The position numbers were made by a program, and so were the translations under genes. A stretch of DNA of 64,000 nucleotides from Pseudomonadota bacterium. GTDB lineage: Bacteria > Desulfobacterota > Desulfovibrionia > Desulfovibrionales > Desulfovibrionaceae. Positions 7,128 to 14,665 of the stretch are shown here, piece by piece. The DNA lies in assembly GCA_018816865.1 (NCBI GenBank), contig JAHIUW010000016.1:62001-126000 (forward strand), read 5' to 3'. Within the stretch, counting starts at the first letter, position 1. Each line of letters opens with the position of its first letter. The notes beneath the pieces were generated by a model, which was not told the origin of the DNA, did no database searches, and saw only the letters and a program-made list of their open reading frames with translations.

Positions 7128-8834
7128 CTAGAACAGCTTTTTTCCGCCCAGCTCTTCACGGGCCTCGGCATTGATCAGCAGGCCATAATACCAGTTCTTC
7201 CCACCGACCTTTTCCTTACGAAACTTCTTCTGGGCCAGCGCGCCGAACTTGCGCTGCGGGAATTGCTTCTTCTTGGATATGTTCACCGAGAACCAATGCA
7301 CGAAGGCGTCATAGAGATCCGTAGCGTTGGTCCGGGTCGTGGGGTCATTCAGATCAGCGGGCACGACTTCGCAGCAGTCGCCCACGAACAGGGCCAGCAG
7401 ATCCTCGTCGCGGCGATAGTCATCCGTGGCGGCAAGGACCTTGGCTGGCGGATTCAGCCCCTGTTGTTGCCACTCCAGGCAACCGCGCACCAGCCAGGCG
7501 AGGATGCCCGGGGCCTCGGCCATGAGCGCCTCGCCCAGGGAGTCGTCCCGCCGCATCTCGGTCTCGTCCTTCGGCTCCCGATTCACAAAGGAGCGCTCAA
7601 ACGGGATCAGGTGCATGCGCTCCCAAAAGGCGAAGTCCTCCGCCGGAGCATGAGGCTTGTGGTTGGTCAGCAGGAACAAGATGTGCGTAGGCGCGAAGGT
7701 GATGGGCCGCTTGTCGTTGGGCCAGCGTCCCGTGAGCTTGTCGCCGCCAGACAGCCATTTGCAACGGGCCGAGGAGAAGCGGCGATTTTCGTCCGTCTCG
7801 GAGGCAAAGGCCGCGCGTAATCCGCGCAAGGCCATGATGGAGGGAGAGGGCGCGTCGGAGTTCCGTACACTGTTCTGGTCCAGCAGCATCTCCGCCGGGA
7901 TCGGCCCAGCCAGGGGCCCCAGCACATGCATGATGGTCTCGACCAGCATGGACTTGCCGTTGCGCCCCTTGCCATGCAGTACCGGGAGGACGTGCTCCTT
8001 GTTCCCGCCGCGCATGGATGCGCCGAACAGGCGGCCCAGGTAGGCGGCCATTTCGGCGTCGTCACCCATGACCTCATGGAGGAACCGCTCCCAGCGAGGG
8101 GCCGGGGTATCGATCCCCAACCACTCCACCGGCGAGGCCTTGAGGATGAAATCCCCCGTCCTCCCCCCCCGGAACCGACCAGTGCGAAGGTCCAATACTC
8201 CATTGGCGCAGGCCACCTGCCATTCCCGGGCATCCAGCTCCTCGCCGGAGATGGCCAGGGGAGTGCGGTTGGTGTGGGCGAACTCCAGGCAGGCCTCGGG
8301 CCCCCCTTTCTTGCGGAGCCTCTTGACCCTGCTCATGACCATCTGCTGCTGCCGTTGGTAGAACGTGGCCGCGTCCTTGTTCCCGGACTGTCCCGCCTCC
8401 GTGGCTGATTGGCCAAGCCGCGCGTGCTCCTCCAGAAGGCACTCCGCCACGGCCTCGACCTCGGCCTTGGCCTGGTCCATCGTGTCCAAACCCCAGTGAT
8501 GACCACCCCAAACCAGCCACTCCTGGGTCTGCTTGACGAAGAGGAAGCGGTCCCGGTGGATCTCCGCATAGAGCATCCCGAGCCCGAGATCTTCTGCACG
8601 CACGCAGGGCAGGATAAAATCCGTAGGAATTTTGCGCTGCGCTACGCCGGTGCCCATGGCGCCTCTCCCAGCCTGGCCTCCTCCAGCGCGACCATCACGT
8701 TCTTCTTCCGCGCGGCGGGCCTGCACCTTACGGCGCATTTCCTCCAGGTCCGACACGGGAGCTCCCTGGATGTTGGGCACATGGTCGCCAGCTACGGCGT
8801 CCGATCCCGATTCAATCTTGAGCTCGTGGCTCAT
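7128..8834 (-). CDS. Phage/plasmid primase-helicase, P4/D5 family (SF3)
   Basis: The 568-residue protein has a D5_N-type middle domain and an SF3 helicase domain. Walker A is GKGRNGKS at residues 288-295, and the motif C/sensor region reads LFLLTNHKPHAP, followed by the FWERMHLIPFERSF signature of P4 alpha-like helicases. It would unwind the element origin. The N-terminal half contains DLRTGRF and ILKASPVEW, typical of the family, and the length is normal. The start at 8834 has GGAGG 7 bases upstream. The frame extends to 8870 but lacks a site there. It is the first gene of the minus-strand block and probably drives transcription of the rest. Confidence 0.92.
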   Translation of the reverse strand: MSHELKIESGSDAVAGDHVPNIQGAPVSDLEEMRRKVQARRAEEERDGRAGGGQAGRGAMGTGVAQRKIPTDFILPCVRAEDLGLGMLYAEIHRDRFLFVKQTQEWLVWGGHHWGLDTMDQAKAEVEAVAECLLEEHARLGQSATEAGQSGNKDAATFYQRQQQMVMSRVKRLRKKGGPEACLEFAHTNRTPLAISGEELDAREWQVACANGVLDLRTGRFRGGRTGDFILKASPVEWLGIDTPAPRWERFLHEVMGDDAEMAAYLGRLFGASMRGGNKEHVLPVLHGKGRNGKSMLVETIMHVLGPLAGPIPAEMLLDQNSVRNSDAPSPSIMALRGLRAAFASETDENRRFSSARCKWLSGGDKLTGRWPNDKRPITFAPTHILFLLTNHKPHAPAEDFAFWERMHLIPFERSFVNREPKDETEMRRDDSLGEALMAEAPGILAWLVRGCLEWQQQGLNPPAKVLAATDDYRRDEDLLALFVGDCCEVVPADLNDPTTRTNATDLYDAFVHWFSVNISKKKQFPQRKFGALAQKKFRKEKVGGKNWYYGLLINAEAREELGGKKLF

Positions 8835-9325
8835 GCAGTGCCTCCAGCGGGTAACACGAAGTTGCAGCAACAGGTGTCAAACTGGTGCAGCGCCTGATGA
8901 TTTTCCATTTTTCCACGTAATGTTTTCCGCACGCCGCGCAAAAAGCGTGAGAGTTTCGGTACCCGTACTAGGGGCACGCCAGGAAGGACCCATGGCCTCC
9001 GACGGCAATGGAGCGGCTTATAGGACCATCTGGCTTGCTGCTTTAGGCGGGGGGGAAGGGGGGAGCGCCCGGCCCGAGGAATGCTCATGGCCGAGAGAGA
9101 TGCACTCACATCATAAGAACATGGCGCCTGAAATGTGGACGCCGCGACGGACACGGGGTACAATTGCGAGCAACCACATGGCCTAAGACAGCTCCCCGTG
9201 GATAAGTAGCGGGATAAGTGAAATGCGGATTTAACACGAAAATAGGGGGTAAATGGCACCCCCCAAAAAGCAGTGTAACTACTTGAAATATGTAAGAAAT
9301 ATAGGCTTACTGCGGCGGTGCTAAA
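8835..9325. other. Non-coding right end of the element
   Basis: No gene is supported in this 490-base stretch. A weak minus-strand promoter can be drawn (TTGACA read from 8880-8875, then TGTTAC from 8856-8851, spacing 18), which would leave a very short leader for the helicase gene. TTTTCCA-type repeats occur near 8900-8930. A hairpin GGGGGT/ACCCCC lies at 9245-9263. Integrase arm sites would be expected here but cannot be identified by eye. A minus-strand frame across 8831-9376 is antisense to the tRNA fragment and is not a gene. Confidence 0.5.
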
Positions 9326-9375
9326 ACGGCCTTCTAAGCCGACGGCCGGGGGTTCGAATCCTCCCTGGCGCACCA
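9326..9375 (+). tRNA. tRNA-Arg(UCU) 3' half only: attachment-site scar
   Basis: The sequence folds as the 3' half of a tRNA: anticodon stem strands with the 7-base loop CTTCTAA (9331-9337, anticodon TCT), a 5-base variable loop, a T arm with stem GGGGG/CCTCC around TTCGAAT (9353-9359), acceptor strand CTGGCGC (9365-9371), discriminator A and encoded CCA (9373-9375). The matching acceptor 5' strand GCGCCAG and a D arm are absent from the bases upstream. Element DNA replaced the 5' half, so recombination probably occurred in or near the anticodon arm. The intact gene should lie at the element's other end. Confidence 0.8.
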
Positions 9376-9386
9376 AAAAATTTAAG

Positions 9387-9420
9387 GTGGTTACAGCACA
9401 AATGCTGCAACCACTTTTCT
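9387..9420 (+). terminator. Terminator of the original tRNA-Arg gene
   Basis: GTGGTT-A-CAGCA pairs with TGCTG-C-AACCAC around a CAAA loop and is followed by TTTTCTTTTT. It is 12 bases beyond the tRNA CCA, so it belongs to the host tRNA gene that was split by the element. It should still block read-through out of the element. Confidence 0.85.
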
Positions 9421-9654
9421 TTTTCCCACCGTATCTCCAATCAACTCAGCCTACCCTGATGGATCGTCAAGATTATCACCAAGGGCATGGACTTGAGCCC
9501 CACAACGAATAGCGATAGGTTGCGTCCTGCTCCTCGCCTATCATACTCTTTGAACAGCCCGAGAAGCTTCTTCGACAACCTGCCGTTGAGCGTTTTTTCT
9601 GCGCATCCCGGCCAAATGAGACAAGACCACAAGCCCGAAGCAAGAGGGATCGCA

Positions 9655-11211
9655 ATGAAGCCTGTTTTTGTGGAAGTGAAGATCGGCCCCGGCCAGATCA
9701 ACCAGCCCGACGCCATCCGCCGCGCCGCCCTGGACAAGGCCGGCCTGCCCGATGAGCCGGGCATCTCCACCCGCGTCGCGCGGCGCACCATCGACGCCCG
9801 CTCGAAACACCCGCTGTTCGTGCTGCAGGTCGCCGTGGGCGAGCCGGAATCCGTGGAGCCTCAGGAGTCCGTCTTCAAGCCCATCCGCCTTGGCGACCGC
9901 CGCGTCGTCATCGTCGGGGCGGGTCCGGCGGGGTATTTCGCGGCCCTGACCCTACTTGAAAACGGCATCCGCCCCATTGTCCTCGAACGCGGCAAGGACG
10001 TGAACCTGCGGCGCAAGGACCTCAAGAAAATATACACCCAAGGGCTCATCGACCCGCATTCCAACTACTGCTTCGGCGAAGGCGGAGCCGGGACCTATTC
10101 CGATGGCAAGCTTTACACCCGCGCCACCAAACGGGGCAATGTGGGCCGGGTGCTGGACCTGCTCATCGCCAACGGCGCGCCGCAGGACATCCGCATCGAC
10201 GCCCACCCGCATCTCGGTTCCAACATGCTGCCGAAGATCGTACGCAAGATGCGTGGGGACATCCTCGCCTGCGGCGGAGAGATCCACTTCGGATCACACG
10301 TTGATGATTTTCTCCTGGAAGGCGGTCGCATCACCGGGGTACGCATCAACGGCGAGCAAACTATCCTGGCCGATGCGGTGCTGCTTGCCACCGGCCATTC
10401 TGCGCGAGACATCTTTCAGGCCCTGGTGGCCCGCAACATCGGCGTTGAGGCCAAGCCCTTCGCCCTGGGCGTGCGCATCGAGCACCCCCAGCCGATGATC
10501 GACCAGATTTTCTACCACCAGATGCCCAGGAACAAGAACCTTCCCGCCGCAAGCTATCGCATCGCCACCCAGATTGAGGGCCGCGGCGTCTTCTCCTTCT
10601 GCATGTGCCCCGGAGGATATGTGGTTCCGGCTTCCACCGCACCCGGAGAGCTGGTGCTCAACGGCATGAGTCTCGCCTCGCGCAACGCCCCCTTTGCCAA
10701 TGCGGGACTGGTTGTGGAAATTCGCATCGACGATTTGGGCATCGACAAGGATCCCCTGTGCGCCCTCAGGTTCCAGGCAGCGGTGGAAAAGGCCATGTTC
10801 GCCGCCGGAGACGGGGTGACCCAGCAGGCCCCGGCCCAGCGCGTCGCTGATTTCGTTGCGGGGAAGATTTCCACCGACCTGCCGAAGACGTCCTATATTC
10901 CAGGGATTTACTCCGCACCCGTGCATGATTTGCTGCCGCCGATGGTTTCCGCGAGCCTGCGCAAGGCCCTCCCCGAACTCGGCCGAAAATTCAGGGGCTT
11001 CGATTCCAACGAAGCCAAGGTGCTGGCGGTTGAATCACGCACAAGTTCGCCCGTGCGCATCCCCCGCGACAGAGAAACCCTGGAGCATGTCAGCGTCAAA
11101 GGCCTCTTTCCCTGCGGGGAAGGTGCGGGCTATGCGGGCGGAATCATTTCGGCGGCAATGGACGGCGAAAAGGTCGCGCAGGCCGTCGTTCATGCGCTCC
11201 TGCATACGTGA
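9655..11211 (+). CDS. FAD-dependent oxidoreductase of the COG2509 type
   Basis: The 518-residue protein starts with about 90 residues of a small N-terminal domain (MKPVFVEVKIG onwards) typical of this uncharacterised family. A Rossmann dinucleotide-binding motif follows (VVIVGAGPAGYFAALTLLE, near residue 90), then an ERGKDV acidic-end motif and a C-terminal GEGAGYAGGI segment that closes the FAD site. Homologues are annotated as NAD(P)/FAD-dependent dehydrogenases with unknown substrate. The start ATG at 9655 has AGAGGG 8 bases upstream, while the open frame to 9487 has no site. It is the first chromosomal gene beyond the integrated element, is not in an operon, and is followed by a strong hairpin shared with the converging flx operon. 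Confidence 0.85.
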   Translation: MKPVFVEVKIGPGQINQPDAIRRAALDKAGLPDEPGISTRVARRTIDARSKHPLFVLQVAVGEPESVEPQESVFKPIRLGDRRVVIVGAGPAGYFAALTLLENGIRPIVLERGKDVNLRRKDLKKIYTQGLIDPHSNYCFGEGGAGTYSDGKLYTRATKRGNVGRVLDLLIANGAPQDIRIDAHPHLGSNMLPKIVRKMRGDILACGGEIHFGSHVDDFLLEGGRITGVRINGEQTILADAVLLATGHSARDIFQALVARNIGVEAKPFALGVRIEHPQPMIDQIFYHQMPRNKNLPAASYRIATQIEGRGVFSFCMCPGGYVVPASTAPGELVLNGMSLASRNAPFANAGLVVEIRIDDLGIDKDPLCALRFQAAVEKAMFAAGDGVTQQAPAQRVADFVAGKISTDLPKTSYIPGIYSAPVHDLLPPMVSASLRKALPELGRKFRGFDSNEAKVLAVESRTSSPVRIPRDRETLEHVSVKGLFPCGEGAGYAGGIISAAMDGEKVAQAVVHALLHT

Positions 11212-11251
11212 TTTCGAACTTGAACCGAAAAGATGAACCCGCCCACACAAA

Positions 11252-11280
11252 AAGGCCGGGGGGCGTCGCCCCCCGGCCTT
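11252..11280 (-). terminator. Strong terminator at the end of the hdr-flx operon
   Basis: A 13-base stem (AAGGCCGGGGGGC with GCCCCCCGGCCTT) surrounds a 3-base loop. Read on the minus strand it is followed by TTTTTGTG, so it mainly serves the hdr-flx operon ending at 11355. It can also stop plus-strand transcripts from the oxidoreductase gene. Confidence 0.85.
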
Positions 11281-11305
11281 ACCGGTTTCACCATTCCGCC
11301 TGCTA

Positions 11306-11347
11306 CGCCCAGCGCCCAGCGCCCAGCGCCCAGCGCCCAGCGCCCAG
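11306..11347. repeat. Six exact tandem copies of CGCCCAG
   Basis: Six perfect head-to-tail 7-base units run from 11306 to 11347, between the flxA stop codon (11355) and its terminator. A 7-base unit would shift frame if it were coding. It is non-coding here and likely to vary in copy number by slippage. Confidence 0.95.
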
Positions 11348-11354
11348 CGAAGGG

Positions 11355-12191
11355 CTAAAATTCCTGTGGCAACGCGTCCAGTGCGGCCTTGGTGAACACC
11401 GGGCCATCCTTGCAGACAAACAGATGGCCGATATTGCAGCGCCCGCACAGGCCGACCCCGCACTTCATGCGCTTTTCAAGGGTGGTCACAATGTTTTCGG
11501 GCGGAAAACCAAGCGTGTCCAAGGCCCGCATGGCGTACTTGATCATGACGGGAGGGCCGCAGGTCACGGCAATGCAGTTCTCAGACGACACCTGACGCTC
11601 CAAGAGCACGTTGGGGACCATGCCCACGCAACCACCCCATAAATCACAGGTGGAATCCACTGTCCTGACCATCGTCACGTCGTCACGCGCCTCCCACTGC
11701 TCCAGGTCCTCCTTGAAGCAGAAGTCGTCCGGGGTGCGTGCGCCGTAGAAAATGGACACGTTGCCGTAGTCCTCGCGGTTGTCCAGAACGTAGAGAATCA
11801 GGGTCCGCAAGGGGGCCATGCCGATCCCACCCCCCACGATCAGCAGGTTGCGCCCGCGCATGGCCTCAACATCAAAGCCGTTGCCCAGCGGAGCGCGGAT
11901 GCCGACGTGATCCCCGGCGCACAGGGTGTGCAGCCGGTTGGTCACTTCGCCGGTCTTCATCACGCTGAACTGCAGATAGTCCATACGCGTGGGAGGGGAG
12001 TTGATGACAAAAGTGCTCTCGCCCGTGCCAAACACGGAGAGTTGCGCCACCTGACCAGGGATAAAGCTGAAACTGCGCATCTTGTCCTTGTCGTCCAGGA
12101 CAACGCGGAAGGTCTTGATGGTCTCTGTCTCTTCCACGACCTCGATGATTGTCGCAAGGTCGGGCAAATATGGATTGGGAAGCTCAGTCAC
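11355..12191 (-). CDS. flxA: FlxA: FAD/NAD(P)-binding subunit of the Flx-Hdr complex
   Basis: The 278-residue ferredoxin-reductase-type protein has an FAD-binding barrel (SFIPGQVAQLSVFG; residues about 40-90), an NAD-binding half beginning LLIVGGGIGMAPLRTL near residue 115, and a C-terminal cysteine cluster (CGVGLCGRC, then C) that holds a [2Fe-2S] centre, as in dihydroorotate dehydrogenase PyrK and AsrB proteins. In the characterised D. vulgaris complex this subunit oxidises NADH. It is the last gene of the seven-gene minus-strand operon, overlaps flxB by 8 bases, and is followed by the CGCCCAG repeat and the terminator. Sulfite-reductase AsrB is the nearest alternative, but the adjacent hdr and MvhD-type genes favour FlxA. 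Confidence 0.88.
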   Translation of the reverse strand: MTELPNPYLPDLATIIEVVEETETIKTFRVVLDDKDKMRSFSFIPGQVAQLSVFGTGESTFVINSPPTRMDYLQFSVMKTGEVTNRLHTLCAGDHVGIRAPLGNGFDVEAMRGRNLLIVGGGIGMAPLRTLILYVLDNREDYGNVSIFYGARTPDDFCFKEDLEQWEARDDVTMVRTVDSTCDLWGGCVGMVPNVLLERQVSSENCIAVTCGPPVMIKYAMRALDTLGFPPENIVTTLEKRMKCGVGLCGRCNIGHLFVCKDGPVFTKAALDALPQEF

Positions 12192-13251
12192 CGTCGTTCT
12201 CCATGATGGAAGCCTTGATCTCTGCCAGCACTTCCCGGATATCCAGGCCTGCCGGGCAGAGGTGGATACAACGCCCGCAGCCGGTACAGCTCTTCACCCC
12301 ATTGTACAACTTGGGGTAATAGCTGAACTTGTGAAGAATCCGGTTGCGGTAGCGGTAGTCCTTTGTGGGGCGGGGGTTGTGGCCGCTGGCCTCGCGCGTG
12401 TAGTGGGCGAACATGCACGAATCCCAGGAACGAATCCGCTCACCGGCTAGGCCCGAGGCCTCATCCGTTATGTTGAAACAATAACAGGTTGGGCAATTAT
12501 AGGTGCAAACCCCACAGTAAATGCAGGCATCGGAAACCCGCCGCCAAAGATCCATGTCGTCAAAGGCCTTCTCCATCCAGGTATGGCTGTCCGTGAGGTC
12601 CAGTCCGGGCACGAGCCCCTGCTTGACTTGGGCCCGCACGCTGTCGGCCTCCTGCTGTTGTTGGGACGTGGCCATGACCAGACTGTCAGCGACAAGGCTG
12701 CGACCCTTGTCCGTGTGCACCTCCACCAGGAAACCGCCCTGAACGGGGGTCAGCAGCAGATCCGAGCCAGTGGAGTCGTCGGGCGCGCCCCCGACCCAGT
12801 GGCAAAAACAGGCGTCCCCCGGGGACAGGCAGACCACCGAAGCGATGCAGCTCATCTCGCGACGGGCCTTGAAGTAGGGATCCACCACGGCCCCTTCCAA
12901 GAGCACGGGGTCCAAGGTCGCCAGCCCCCGCGCTCCGCAGGGGTTGGTCCCGAACACAAAGGTCGCCTGCTCCGGATAGGTGGCCTTGATTTCCACGGCA
13001 CGGTGGCCTTGATCATCTGCGTCGCGGGCAAGCCGGTATTCCAGCAGATACTCGTTCTGCGGAAAAACGACGTGCTTGGGGCTGGCCGCCGTCTGGCAAC
13101 CCAACACAAAGGGCTTGTCCGGGTCGAACTCGGCATACACCACTGCATTGCCCTCGCGCACCGGAACCATGACCCGCATCTGTTCGGTCAACCGTGCGAG
13201 CCAGGCGTTCACACCGTCCTGCGCAAGGAAAAAGCTCTCGCTCGTCACCAC
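12184..13251 (-). CDS. flxB: FlxB: iron-sulfur subunit (AsrA-like) of the Flx-Hdr complex
   Basis: The 355-residue protein has an N-terminal 200-residue domain related to anaerobic sulfite reductase subunit A, then two [4Fe-4S] ferredoxin motifs near residues 243-255 (CIYCGVCTYNCP) and 324-334 (CTGCGRCIHLCPAG). Extra cysteines (CYCF) follow the first motif. It should pass electrons from the flavin subunit toward FlxD and HdrA in the cytoplasm. Translation starts at GTG 13251, inside the end of flxC, with GGAG just upstream, and its end overlaps flxA. The assignment of letters B and C to the two ferredoxin-like subunits follows homology as I recall it and could be swapped. Confidence 0.8.
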   Translation of the reverse strand: MVTSESFFLAQDGVNAWLARLTEQMRVMVPVREGNAVVYAEFDPDKPFVLGCQTAASPKHVVFPQNEYLLEYRLARDADDQGHRAVEIKATYPEQATFVFGTNPCGARGLATLDPVLLEGAVVDPYFKARREMSCIASVVCLSPGDACFCHWVGGAPDDSTGSDLLLTPVQGGFLVEVHTDKGRSLVADSLVMATSQQQQEADSVRAQVKQGLVPGLDLTDSHTWMEKAFDDMDLWRRVSDACIYCGVCTYNCPTCYCFNITDEASGLAGERIRSWDSCMFAHYTREASGHNPRPTKDYRYRNRILHKFSYYPKLYNGVKSCTGCGRCIHLCPAGLDIREVLAEIKASIMENDGD

Positions 13252-14204
13252 TTCTTCTCCTCGATGTGTTCTTCCTCGGACTGGAAGGTTAAGAGCGGCG
13301 GGATGGCCATCTGGTCGATACCGGCCTCGTAATCAAACAGTTCGAAGACGACCTGGGCCATTTTCTTCTTGAGGAGCAGCAGGGGAATGTCCATGGGACA
13401 GGCGCGTTCACAGGCGCCACACTCGGTGCAGCGCCCTGCCGTGTGCATGGAATGGATCATCTGGAAAAACCACTTCTCGCAGACGTCGGCCTCCTGCGAC
13501 TGGAAATGCGGCTGCCGGGACTCGGCAATGCAGTGGTCCTTGCACACGCACAGCGGACAGGCGTTGCGACAGGCATAGCAACGAACGCAGCGATTCATCT
13601 CACGCCGCCAGAACTCGAACCGCTGGTCCATGTCCATCTTTTCGAACTCGATGACCCGGGCATAGGGCTCCTGCAAGGGGGCCCAGGGCTCGATGGGCTC
13701 ACCCACATGCACGTCAAACACCAGAGGATTTGGATAGGCGCAGGACAGGCATTTGTCCGGGGCCACGTCCCTGCGCTCCAGGACCTGCTTTTCGCCGTCA
13801 CGAATCTCGACGGTGAGGGTCTCCTTGTCCCAGCAAGCGTCCTTGACGCGTGCCAGATCAAGTTTGACCCGGACCTTGTTCAGACTGAACATGCCCGTGC
13901 AGGGCACGCCGATAAGCACCACGTCAGCGCGATTGATCAGCTTTTCCTGCAACAGTTCGATCACCGAACGACTGTCGCAGCCCTTGACCACGATCCCGAT
14001 CTTCTCGCCCTTGTGGCTGGTCAGGTACGTCGCCAGATTGTCGTAACAGGTTTCATCCCAGATCATCTTCTCCAGGTCCGCCTGGCTGCGTACAAACAAT
14101 GGCCTGGAGCGCAAGGGCTGGTGCCCCCGCTGCCAGGCGATGACATACTTCACGTCCGGCAGCACCGCGGCCACTGCCTGCCTGAGTTCCGTCAGCTCGG
14201 CCAT
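13245..14204 (-). CDS. flxC: FlxC: iron-sulfur subunit (FrhB/FdhB-like) of the Flx-Hdr complex
   Basis: The 319-residue protein has an N-terminal region with GCDSRSVIELLQE and GVPCTGM, typical of coenzyme F420 hydrogenase beta-subunit-like proteins, then two clustered cysteine motifs: CVRCYACRNACPLCVCKDHC (about 205-225) and CTECGACERACP (about 258-270), both of [4Fe-4S] type. Conserved cysteines also occur in CLSCAYPNP around residue 155. It should relay electrons inside the complex. The ATG at 14204 overlaps the flxD stop by 13 bases and its own end overlaps flxB by 7 bases, so the subunits are probably translated in equal amounts. Confidence 0.8.
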   Translation of the reverse strand: MAELTELRQAVAAVLPDVKYVIAWQRGHQPLRSRPLFVRSQADLEKMIWDETCYDNLATYLTSHKGEKIGIVVKGCDSRSVIELLQEKLINRADVVLIGVPCTGMFSLNKVRVKLDLARVKDACWDKETLTVEIRDGEKQVLERRDVAPDKCLSCAYPNPLVFDVHVGEPIEPWAPLQEPYARVIEFEKMDMDQRFEFWRREMNRCVRCYACRNACPLCVCKDHCIAESRQPHFQSQEADVCEKWFFQMIHSMHTAGRCTECGACERACPMDIPLLLLKKKMAQVVFELFDYEAGIDQMAIPPLLTFQSEEEHIEEKKW

Positions 14205-14665
14205 ATGTCCATCCCTTCCTCGAAACGCAGAGGCATCTTGTCCAGGTCGATGATTCGAGGCGCGGGTCCCAGTTCATGAATGCGCGAGGTGAACCCGGTG
14301 ACCACGGCCTGCCACTTGGCCCCTTCCGAGGCTGAGACCCAGGTGTATTCGAAGCGATCCGGCTCAATCCCCAAAATGGGCATGAAGTGCTTGAGCACCT
14401 CCATCCGGCGTCGGGCATACAAGTTGCCCGAGGTGTAGTGGCAATCGTTGGGGTGGCAACCCGAGACCAACACGCCGTCTGCGCCCGCCATGAAAGAGCG
14501 CAACACAAACAACGGATCCATGCGCCCGGTGCAGGGCAGGCGGATGATGCGCAGATCCGTGGGCTGATCGAAACGCGACACACCTGCAGTATCGGCCCCT
14601 CCATAGGAGCACCAGTTGCACAAAAAACCTATTATCTTCAGTTCTTTTCTTTCCATTCTCGGCAT
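14192..14665 (-). CDS. flxD: FlxD: MvhD-like electron-transfer subunit
   Basis: The 157-residue protein of the MvhD family carries CNWCSYGGAD near residues 16-25, CTGRMD at about 45, and CHPNDCHY near 70, the cysteines that bind a [2Fe-2S] centre. In methanogens MvhD connects a hydrogenase to HdrA. Here it should connect the NADH-oxidising Flx part to HdrA. The gene starts 28 bases inside the end of hdrA. ATG 14665 has AGGAG about 10 bases upstream, and ATG 14656 is an alternative. The length is somewhat above the usual 130-150 residues, owing to a C-terminal extension after residue 120. Confidence 0.85.
   Translation of the reverse strand: MPRMERKELKIIGFLCNWCSYGGADTAGVSRFDQPTDLRIIRLPCTGRMDPLFVLRSFMAGADGVLVSGCHPNDCHYTSGNLYARRRMEVLKHFMPILGIEPDRFEYTWVSASEGAKWQAVVTGFTSRIHELGPAPRIIDLDKMPLRFEEGMDIWPS

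Larger units (their letters stand above)
1..9375. mobile_element. Integrated phage-satellite-like or defective prophage element, right end
   Basis: The stretch carries phage-type replication genes (D5-type helicase-primase, CHC2 primase), a ParB-domain methyltransferase, small and large terminase genes, an AlpA-like HTH gene and a toxin-antitoxin pair. It ends at 9375 exactly at the 3' end (encoded CCA) of a tRNA-Arg fragment that lacks its 5' half, the expected scar of tRNA-targeted integration. The geometry implies that the intact tRNA and probably the integrase lie beyond the left edge. No capsid, portal, tail or lysis gene is visible, although structural genes normally follow terL. The left boundary is not seen, so the element's true length is unknown. 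A satellite and a decayed prophage are both possible. Confidence 0.75.

Noticed and set aside
8831-9376. Minus-strand frame reading MVRQGGFEPP...
   Set aside because: It is the familiar artefact of reading antisense through a tRNA T arm. It crosses the tRNA-Arg fragment and non-coding element end.
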